Part shown: positions 33,725 through 40,116 of the stretch, piece after piece | How the letters are laid out: every line of letters starts with the position of its first letter | Numbering within the stretch: the first letter of the stretch is position 1 | NCBI GenBank assembly: GCA_040882605.1 | Contig: JBBEAY010000019.1 | Location: forward strand, 1-40,116 | Direction: 5' to 3' | Origin: JAOUEA01 sp040882605 | GTDB taxonomy: Bacteria; Actinomycetota; UBA4738; HRBIN12 | DNA length: 40,116 bases | The notes under the pieces: model-generated | What the model saw: only the letters and a program-made list of their open reading frames with translations | Databases searched by the model: none | What the model was told of the DNA's origin: nothing | Position numbers and translations under genes: made by a program

Positions 33725-34597
33725 ATGGATATCTCGATCGTTGGTGCGGGACGAGCGGGCACCGCGCTCGCGGTGCTCTGGCGCCGCGCTGGCCACCGGA
33801 TCGTGGCTGTCTCCGGCCGCGACGCCACCGCCGAGCGTGCGGTCCGGCACCTTCCCGGTGTGCCGGTTTTCGACGCATCCGACGAAGCCGACGCTGCTCG
33901 CGGCGCTGAGCTCGTCGTGTTGGCCGTTCCCGACGATCTGATCGCTCCGACGGCGCGCGCGTTCACCGACGCGGGCGCCCTCGGCGACGCACGGTGGGTG
34001 GCGCACCTGTCGGGCGCCACCCCACTCTCGGCGCTCGACGCTGCGCGGGAGGCCGGCGCCCGGCGCCTCGGTGTGCACCCGCTTCAGACGTTTCCCGATG
34101 TCGAGGCTGCGCTCGAGCGCGTGCCGGGTTGCGCCGTGGCGGTCGGCGCCGACGACGACGAGGGTTTCGCCGTCGGAGAGCGATTGGCCGAGGATCTGCA
34201 AGGGCGGCCGTTCAGGCTTGCCGACGAGCACCGCGCGATCTATCACGCGGCCGCGGTCTTCGCGTCCAACTACCTTGTTGCAGGCACCTGGGTCGCCGAA
34301 GAACTACTGGCCATCGCAGGCGTGTCCGATCCGATGAGTGCGCTCGCACCGCTGCAACAGGCGACGATCGCGAACATGGCGATCGCCACGCCCGCAGCGG
34401 CGCTCACCGGCCCGGCAGTGCGCGGCGATGCCGGCACGATCGCGAGGAACATCGAAGCGCTCGCGGCGTCGGCCCCTTGGGCGGTCGATGCGTACGTCGA
34501 GATGGCCCGGGTTGCGCTTGACCTGTCGGTGCGCTCAGGCCGGCTCTCGCACCAGGGGCGCGCCGGCGTCGACGAGGTGCTCGCCCGGTGGACCTGA
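33725..34597 (+). CDS. DUF2520 Rossmann-fold protein (predicted oxidoreductase)
   Basis: A 290-residue protein. The N-terminal NAD(P)-type Rossmann domain is ISIVGAGRAGTALAVLW (GxGxxG), then ELVVLAVPDDLI and WVAHLSGATPLSAL. The C-terminal helical DUF2520 half carries HPLQTFPD, YHAAAVFASNYL and ALTGPAVRGDAGTIARNIEAL. The fold resembles the 6-phosphogluconate-dehydrogenase/pyrroline-reductase group. In Actinomycetota this family is regularly next to panC, so a role near pantothenate is possible but unproven. Its end overlaps panC by 10 bp. The start is supported by the -10 box at 33713. Confidence 0.88.
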   Translation: MDISIVGAGRAGTALAVLWRRAGHRIVAVSGRDATAERAVRHLPGVPVFDASDEADAARGAELVVLAVPDDLIAPTARAFTDAGALGDARWVAHLSGATPLSALDAAREAGARRLGVHPLQTFPDVEAALERVPGCAVAVGADDDEGFAVGERLAEDLQGRPFRLADEHRAIYHAAAVFASNYLVAGTWVAEELLAIAGVSDPMSALAPLQQATIANMAIATPAAALTGPAVRGDAGTIARNIEALAASAPWAVDAYVEMARVALDLSVRSGRLSHQGRAGVDEVLARWT

Positions 34598-35463
34598 TCC
34601 GCGACGCCGGCGAGCTCCGCTCGCGCACCGATGCGGCCCGCGCCGGCGGGGGCGATGTTGGGTTGGTGCCGACGATGGGCGCCTTGCACGAGGGGCACAT
34701 GTCACTGATCCGCCGCGCTCGCGACCGCAACGCGACCCTAGTCGTGTCGATCTTCGTGAACCCGATGCAGTTCGCCGACCCCGCCGACCTCGAGGGGTAT
34801 CCGCGCGACGAGGAGCGCGACCTCGCGCTGTGCGACGCTGAAGGCGTCGACGTCGTATGGGCGCCGGCCCTCGAACAGGTGTATCCGACCGGGGTCGAGC
34901 TGCCGCAGCCCGACCCCGGGCCGGTCGGCCGCACGTTCGAGGGCGCCTCGCGTCGAGGGCACTTCGAGGGAGTGCTCGCCGTCGTGCACCGGCTGTTCGA
35001 CGTCAACGGCCCGTGCAGCGCCTACTTCGGTGAGAAGGATGCCCAGCAGCTCTTCCTGATCCGGCGCATGGTTGCCGCCGAGGCACTTCCCGTCGAGGTC
35101 GTCGGCTGTCCCACCGTGAGGACGTCTGATGGCTTGGCGCTCTCGTCCCGCAACGCGCGCCTCAGCCAAGATGAGCGAGAACGAGCGACTTGCTTGTTCC
35201 TCGCGCTCACCGAGGCTGCCGCGCTGTCGCGACGGGGCGAGCGCGATCCGAAGGTGCTGGTGGCGACGATGGCGCGAGAGATCGGGGCGACGCCGCTCGT
35301 CCGCCTCGACCATGCCGCGGTGGTCAGCGATCTCGACTTCGCGCCCGTCGACCGACTCGACGGGGCCGTGCCGGTGAGAGCCTTGGTTGCCGCCCGCATT
35401 GCCTCGGCGCGCCTGAGCGACAACCTGCTGCTTCCTCGGCCTGCACGAGCACCGGCCGCATGA
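34588..35463 (+). CDS. panC: Pantothenate synthetase PanC
   Basis: Condenses pantoate with beta-alanine using ATP. The 291-residue protein has the nucleotidyl-transferase motifs VPTMGALHEGHMSLIRRAR (HxGH at H34-H37), SIFVNPMQF, GHFEGVLAVVHRLF, YFGEKDAQQ and LALSSRNARLS (KMSKS-like). GTG 34588 overlaps the DUF2520 gene. panD, which supplies beta-alanine and usually follows panC, is not here; coaX follows after 84 bp. Confidence 0.95.
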   Translation: MDLIRDAGELRSRTDAARAGGGDVGLVPTMGALHEGHMSLIRRARDRNATLVVSIFVNPMQFADPADLEGYPRDEERDLALCDAEGVDVVWAPALEQVYPTGVELPQPDPGPVGRTFEGASRRGHFEGVLAVVHRLFDVNGPCSAYFGEKDAQQLFLIRRMVAAEALPVEVVGCPTVRTSDGLALSSRNARLSQDERERATCLFLALTEAAALSRRGERDPKVLVATMAREIGATPLVRLDHAAVVSDLDFAPVDRLDGAVPVRALVAARIASARLSDNLLLPRPARAPAA

Positions 35464-35547
35464 GCTCCGGTTGTCGGCGCAGGACCCCGTGGGCCACGAT
35501 GGTCCGTCGTTGCGGGCTCGAGTCGTCGGAAGGGGGAACCACGCGCG

Positions 35548-36327
35548 ATGTTGCTCGCCGCTGATGTCGGCAACACCGAGATCGTGCTCGGAGCTTTCCG
35601 CGGGTCCCATCTCGAGCACACGTGGCGACTCTCGACCCAGCCCGAGCGCACCTCCGACGAGCTCGGACTCGCGCTGTCGGGCTTCCTCGAGCAGCGGGGC
35701 ATGTCCTTCGAGTCCGAGGTCACCGGCTTCGTGGTTGCGAGCGTCGTGCCCGACGTGACCGCGACGATCCGAGAGATGACCGCTCGCGCCTTCTCGTTCG
35801 CTCCCGTGATCGTCGGCCCCGGAGTGAAGACGGGCGTTCCGATCCTCACCGACAATCCCCGTGAGGTCGGCGCCGACCGGGTGGTGAACGCGCTGGCCGC
35901 GTTCACGCTCGTGGGCGCCCAGGCGATCGTCGTCGACTTCGGCACCGCGACCAACTTCGACGTCGTGAGCGACAAGGGTGAGTTCCTGGGCGGTGTGATC
36001 GCGCCCGGTCTGCAAGCGAGCGCTGCGAGCTTGTTCTCGCGCACCGCACGGCTCACGCGGGTCGAGCTCTCGGCGCCGCCGAGCGTGGTCGGCAAGAGCA
36101 CCGTCGAGTCGATCCAGTCGGGGCTGATCTTCGGCGCCGCGGGCGCGATCGACGGCATCGTCGAACGCATACGGCGCGATCTGCCCGGCGCCACCACGAT
36201 CGCGACCGGAGGGCTTGCCCCCGTCGTGATCCCGCACTGTTCCTCGATCGACCGGCACGAGCCGTGGCTCACCCTCGAGGGCCTGCGCCTCGTCTACGAA
36301 CGGAACACGGTGGCGGACGATGCCTGA
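35548..36327 (+). CDS. coaX: Type III pantothenate kinase CoaX
   Basis: Phosphorylates pantothenate, the first committed step to CoA. The 259-residue ASKHA-fold protein starts MLLAADVGNTEIVLG (phosphate-1 motif) and has VGPGVKTGVPILTDNPREVGADRVVNALAAF, IVVDFGTATNFDVV and GGVIAPGL. All are typical of CoaX, which is feedback-insensitive and needs a monovalent cation. ATG 35548 follows GGAAGGGGG. Its end overlaps lysS by 8 bp. Confidence 0.95.
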   Translation: MLLAADVGNTEIVLGAFRGSHLEHTWRLSTQPERTSDELGLALSGFLEQRGMSFESEVTGFVVASVVPDVTATIREMTARAFSFAPVIVGPGVKTGVPILTDNPREVGADRVVNALAAFTLVGAQAIVVDFGTATNFDVVSDKGEFLGGVIAPGLQASAASLFSRTARLTRVELSAPPSVVGKSTVESIQSGLIFGAAGAIDGIVERIRRDLPGATTIATGGLAPVVIPHCSSIDRHEPWLTLEGLRLVYERNTVADDA

Positions 36328-37876
36328 CGAGCAGGATCCCGCGCAGCACACTCGCGGCGACGAGGACCGCAGCTCGCGGGAGACCCAGATCCTCGCCGGA
36401 CGGCGCGAGTCGATGGCCCGGCTCGAACGGGCGGGCATGCCGCCATTCGCCCTCACGCTCGAGCTGGCCCTCGGCGTCGCCGAGCCGATGCCGATCGACG
36501 ATATCCGGGCCGCACATGCCGATCTCGACGCCGATTCCCTCATCGGCGATGTCGTCACGATCGCGGGCCGTGTCGTTCTCAAGCGCGACATCGGAAAGCT
36601 GAAGTTCATCGTCGTGCGCGATCGCACCGGCGACCTGCAGGTCGTGGCGAGCATGGCCGACCTCGCCGAGGATCACTTCCGTCTGCTCGACGAAGTCGAT
36701 CTCGGCGACATCATCGGGGTGACCGGCCGTGTCGGCACCACCCGTAGGGGCGAGCTGAGCGTGTTCGCCGATCGCTGGGCGATGCTCACGAAGGCTCTTC
36801 GGCCGCTTCCGGAGAAATGGCACGGTCTGCAGGACCCTGATCTGCAGCAACGCCGGCGCTACCTGCACCTCATCGCCGACGCCGCGCCGCGCCGCGCCTT
36901 CCTCGCCCGGGCCGACGTGCTGAAGACGATGCGCCGAGTGCTCGACGAGCGCGGGTTCGTGGAGTTCGAGGGTCCCATGTTGCAGACCGTCGCCGGCGGA
37001 GCGAACGCGCGCCCGTTCTCCACGCACCATCAAGCGCTCGATGTGCCGATGAAGCTGCGCATCTCGCTCGAGCTGTACCTCAAGCGCATGCTCATCGGAG
37101 GGGTCGAGCGCGTGTACGAGCTGGGGCGCAACTTCCGCAACGAAGGCATCGATCGCGATCACAACCCCGAGTTCACGATGCTCGAGGCCTACCAGGCCTA
37201 CGGCGACTACCACACGATGATGGAGCTCAGCGAGACGCTTATCGTGCAGTGCGCCCTGGCCGTGAACCCGATCGTGGGTCGTGACCCAGACGACCTGCGC
37301 TTGAGCGTGCGCGGCCGCGAGATCGATCTCACTCCGCCGTTCGCCCGGGTCACGATCCTCGGGTCGGTGAGCGAGGCGGTCGGCGAGCCGATCACGCTCG
37401 GCCACACTGGCCTGCGGGGTGTCGCCGAACGCCACGACGTGCACGTGGAACCAGGCTGGGGGCCGGGCAAGATCGTGCAAGAGCTCTTCGAGAAGCTCGT
37501 CGAAACTACGATCGAGCAGCCGACCTTCGTGTGCGACTTCCCAAGGGAAGTGTCGCCGCTGGCCCGCCCGCACCGTGACGACCCCGGTCTCACCGAGCAC
37601 TTCGACCTGGTCGCGGCCGGCGTCGAGCTGGTGACGGCGTACAGCGAGCTCACCGATCCGATCGAGCAGCGCGCGAAGTTCGAGCTGCAGCAACAGATGA
37701 AGGAGACCCTCGGCGACGAGGTGCACCCGTTCGACGAGGACTTCCTGCGAGCGCTCGAGCACGGCATGCCGCCGGTCGGCGGGCTCGGCTTGGGCATCGA
37801 CCGCCTGCTGCTGCTGCTCACCGACGCGCCCAGTCTTCGTGATCTGATCATGTTCCCGTCGCAGCGCCCCGAGTAG
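36320..37876 (+). CDS. lysS: Lysyl-tRNA synthetase, class II
   Basis: Charges tRNA-Lys. The 518-residue protein has an N-terminal OB-fold anticodon-binding domain (VVTIAGRVVLKRDIGKLKF). The class II catalytic core has motif 1 near GFVEFEGPML, motif 2 RVYELGRNFRNEG (264-276) and motif 3 GLGLGIDRLLLLL (from G488). The segment TMLEAYQAYGDYHTMM is typical of LysRS. ATG 36320 overlaps coaX. The N-terminal extension (DEQDPAQHTRGDEDRS) is acidic and not conserved. The lysS-clpC proximity matches mycobacteria except for the genes in between. Confidence 0.95.
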   Translation: MPDEQDPAQHTRGDEDRSSRETQILAGRRESMARLERAGMPPFALTLELALGVAEPMPIDDIRAAHADLDADSLIGDVVTIAGRVVLKRDIGKLKFIVVRDRTGDLQVVASMADLAEDHFRLLDEVDLGDIIGVTGRVGTTRRGELSVFADRWAMLTKALRPLPEKWHGLQDPDLQQRRRYLHLIADAAPRRAFLARADVLKTMRRVLDERGFVEFEGPMLQTVAGGANARPFSTHHQALDVPMKLRISLELYLKRMLIGGVERVYELGRNFRNEGIDRDHNPEFTMLEAYQAYGDYHTMMELSETLIVQCALAVNPIVGRDPDDLRLSVRGREIDLTPPFARVTILGSVSEAVGEPITLGHTGLRGVAERHDVHVEPGWGPGKIVQELFEKLVETTIEQPTFVCDFPREVSPLARPHRDDPGLTEHFDLVAAGVELVTAYSELTDPIEQRAKFELQQQMKETLGDEVHPFDEDFLRALEHGMPPVGGLGLGIDRLLLLLTDAPSLRDLIMFPSQRPE

Positions 37877-37881
37877 CCCTC

Positions 37882-38001
37882 ATCCCCCCTGCGGCGGTCG
37901 CGCTCGTGCTCGCCGCCGCGGTGCTGCACGCCCTTTGGAACGTGGGCCTGCACGGCGCCGACGACCGCGTCGCCGCGATCGGGTATCGCGGCGTTCTGAC
38001 G
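37882..38001 (+). pseudogene. Remnant of an EamA/DMT-family transporter N-terminus
   Basis: Directly after lysS, one frame reads PAAVALVLAAAVLHALWNVGL then HGADDRVAAIGYRGVL. This matches the first helix of EamA/DMT permeases, which commonly carry HALWN. The similarity ends near 38000 and no further helices follow. I infer a 3'-truncated relic. It sits where mycobacteria have lsr2. Confidence 0.45.
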
Positions 38002-38066
38002 ACAGGGATATGCTGCCTTCCGAACCACAGCACGTGTTCCCACACGCTCACCTCAGGGAGGCACCG

Positions 38067-38480
38067 ATGTCGGACGAACACATCGAGGCGCTGAAGCGGG
38101 TGCCCCTGTTCGCAGGCATGTCCGATCGCGCGTTGCGACGGGTCGCCGCGATCTCGAAGGAAGTCACGCATCGTGACGGCAAGGCGGTCCTCGAGGAGGA
38201 CAAGTCAGCGGTAGGGTTCCACTTGATCCTCGCGGGGGAAGCCGAGGCAAGCCACAGCGGCACGGTCGTGAGCACGATGAGCCCGGGCGATTACTTCGGT
38301 GAGATATCGTTGATCGACGGCAAGCCCCGCTCTGCCTCGGTCACGGCAAAGGGCGAGCTGCACACGCTCGGCATCCCCGCATGGAACTTCAACCAGCTGC
38401 TCGACGAGAACCCCGAGATGATGCGGGCGTTGCTCGTGGCGCTGTCCGCGCGCATCCGCCATCTAAGCGACAACCGCTAG
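38067..38480 (+). CDS. Stand-alone cyclic-nucleotide-binding domain protein
   Basis: A 137-residue single CNB (CAP_ED) domain: LKRVPLFAGMSDRALRRVA, GFHLILAGEAEAS, the phosphate-binding cassette SPGDYFGEISLIDGKPRSASVTA (G-E...R-S/A) and a closing helix LLVALSARIRHLS. The key Arg and Glu of the cassette are present, so cAMP or cGMP binding is plausible. There is no C-terminal HTH, so it is not a classical CRP and may act by protein contact. ATG 38067 follows GGGAGG. It converges on the receiver gene with only 4 bp between stops. A possible effector of the cyclase at 14698. Confidence 0.88.
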   Translation: MSDEHIEALKRVPLFAGMSDRALRRVAAISKEVTHRDGKAVLEEDKSAVGFHLILAGEAEASHSGTVVSTMSPGDYFGEISLIDGKPRSASVTAKGELHTLGIPAWNFNQLLDENPEMMRALLVALSARIRHLSDNR

Positions 38481-38484
38481 GTCT

Positions 38485-38859
38485 TCAGATCACCGGTTCA
38501 TCGCCGGCCGCCTCGTGCAGCGTGATGACGAGATCGTGCAGCCCGGTTCCCTTGGCGAGGAAGCCCCGAGCCCCCGCTTCGCGGGCTTCGCGCTCGACCC
38601 CGGCATCGGCGTGAGCGGTGAGGATGACGACCGGCAGGTCGGGCCGGGACTCGTGGATCTTCTTCATGGCGTCGATGCCGGACAGATCGGGCATCGACAG
38701 ATCCATGAGCACCACGTCGGGCCGCAGGGCCTCGGCCTGATCGCACGCGGCGACGCCGCCTCCGGCCTCTCCCGCGACCTCGACGTTGTCGACAAGTCGC
38801 AGGGCTGACGTCAGGGCTTTGCGGAACGCCGGGTGGTCATCGACCACGAGCACTCGCAC
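38485..38859 (-). CDS. Stand-alone receiver response regulator
   Basis: A 124-residue CheY-like domain (VRVLVVDDHPAFRKAL) with D53 in VVLMDLSMPD, the switch Thr in VVILTAHAD and the conserved Lys in GFLAKGTG. There is no output domain. DDHPxFR is typical of NarL-class receivers, suggesting loss of the HTH. GTG 38859 is chosen because GGAGAG lies 6 nt upstream; longer in-frame starts add residues unlike any receiver. No kinase is adjacent, so its partner may be one of the kinases in the earlier cluster or elsewhere. Confidence 0.85.
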   Translation of the reverse strand: MRVLVVDDHPAFRKALTSALRLVDNVEVAGEAGGGVAACDQAEALRPDVVLMDLSMPDLSGIDAMKKIHESRPDLPVVILTAHADAGVEREAREAGARGFLAKGTGLHDLVITLHEAAGDEPVI

Positions 38860-38999
38860 GTGTATCTCTCCTTCGAGCATCTGGGCGTTCTGCACGTGGA
38901 TCCCCTGGCCGCGACGCCGTTCCTCGTTGCCCCGATTGGACTTGCCCATCCTGGCACCCACCGTCCTGCCCACACAACGGGCCGGAAGGAGGACATTGC

Positions 39000-39077
39000 A
39001 TGGTCCGAACGGAGGATGAAGGCATCCGTCGAAAGGCACCTTATCCTCGGGCACAGAACGTCCGAACAACACGTTAG
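39000..39077 (+). CDS. Possible 25-residue peptide ORF
   Basis: ATG at 39000 lies 6 nt after AAGGAGGA, the strongest Shine-Dalgarno match in this gap. It opens 25 codons (VRTEDEGIRRKAPYPRAQNV...) before TAG at 39075-39077. The peptide is basic and polar with no recognised family. It may be a leader peptide, a remnant of a lost gene, or chance. It ends before the clpC -10 box. Confidence 0.3.
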   Translation: MVRTEDEGIRRKAPYPRAQNVRTTR

Positions 39078-39129
39078 GGAAACGAGGGGAGATGCTGGGT
39101 GCAGTTCTGGGCTTACGAAGAGGCACGGG

Positions 39130-39135
39130 TATACT
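39130..39135 (+). promoter_or_regulatory. -10 hexamer for clpC
   Basis: TATACT is a one-mismatch match to the TATAAT consensus and the best -10 in the gap. It lies about 125 nt before clpC. TTCTGG at 39105-39110 is a weak -35 with 19-bp spacing. Confidence 0.5.
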
Positions 39136-39261
39136 TCTCCTCGAAGGGCGTCGCGACCGGTCAACGGGTGCGACGCTCGATGCGCCTCGGGGGTAGGACG
39201 GGGTCCGTAGATCCCCGGGCGGAAACTGGAACATGCGGGTCGTGGCCCGGAGGACGCTGAC

Positions 39262-40116
<855 letters not shown>

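Larger units (their letters stand above)
38860..39261. promoter_or_regulatory. 402-bp divergent region before clpC, with structured leader
   Basis: No conserved gene fills this gap. It contains a possible 25-codon ORF (39000-39077) and a TATACT -10 box (39130-39135) that would start a clpC leader of about 120 nt. Within the leader, CGTCGC (39149-39154) can pair with GCGACG (39170-39175). I saw no HspR or CtsR operator. Confidence 0.5.

Noticed and set aside
35324..36654. Long minus-strand frames across panC, coaX and the lysS start
   Set aside because: Antisense shadows of well-recognised enzymes; no plausible domain.

Overview
This is G+C-rich chromosomal DNA from a member of the Actinomycetota. 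The main evidence is the right half. The order DUF2342-tilS-hpt-ftsH-folE-folP-folB-folK-DUF2520-panC-coaX-lysS-clpC matches the neighbourhood of Mycobacterium and relatives. Several genes also have a -10-like hexamer only 6-10 nt before the start codon (leaderless transcription), and the one tRNA gene does not encode CCA. panD and lsr2, present here in mycobacteria, are missing, and a block of atypical sensor kinases is inserted upstream. This suggests a lineage outside the classical Mycobacteriales or Streptomycetales, but the sequence does not identify it.

Layout. 1-576: tandem repeats resembling an IS21-type end, abutting the 5' end of a small secreted-type protein. 706-1821: holB. 1856-6556 (minus): an M36 fungalysin-type secreted metalloprotease, then an acyltransferase-3/SGNH protein broken by a frameshift. 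6716-20346: a signalling island with five paralogous multi-pass membrane histidine kinases (three in a minus-strand operon, two in a plus-strand operon), a stand-alone receiver, a NarL/LuxR response regulator, a receiver-HTH-class III cyclase fusion, a universal stress protein and a tiny membrane protein. 20376-22493 (minus): a Usp domain fused to an ABC1/UbiB-type kinase. 22614-22687: tRNA-Thr(CGT). 22738-28753: a membrane protein, a DUF2342 zinc peptidase, tilS, hpt, a lipoprotein and ftsH (apparently CTG-initiated). 28745-28816: 12-bp tandem repeats. 28821-37876: a HAD hydrolase, a membrane J-domain protein, the folate genes with an alpha/beta-hydrolase-like protein between folP and folB, a DUF2520 protein, panC, coaX and lysS. 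37882-40116: a DMT-transporter remnant, a stand-alone cyclic-nucleotide-binding protein, a receiver-only protein and the 5' part of clpC.

How the parts may work together. The five kinases share one plan: about eight membrane helices, a juxtamembrane RLYD-type motif, a GAF-like region, a HisKA_3 dimerisation domain and an HATPase domain. They lie in chains of 4-bp ATGA/GTGA overlaps beside three receiver proteins, one of which carries a complete class III cyclase. The middle kinase of the whole set (11371-13365) has lost about 40 residues that include the ATP-binding N box, so it probably cannot phosphorylate and may be a regulatory partner. This cluster, with its cyclase output, is the best candidate for an undescribed system. 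A possible cAMP receptor without a DNA-binding domain lies 20 kb away. The right half is housekeeping: tRNA modification, purine salvage, membrane proteolysis, tetrahydrofolate, pantothenate and CoA synthesis, lysyl-tRNA charging and Clp proteolysis.
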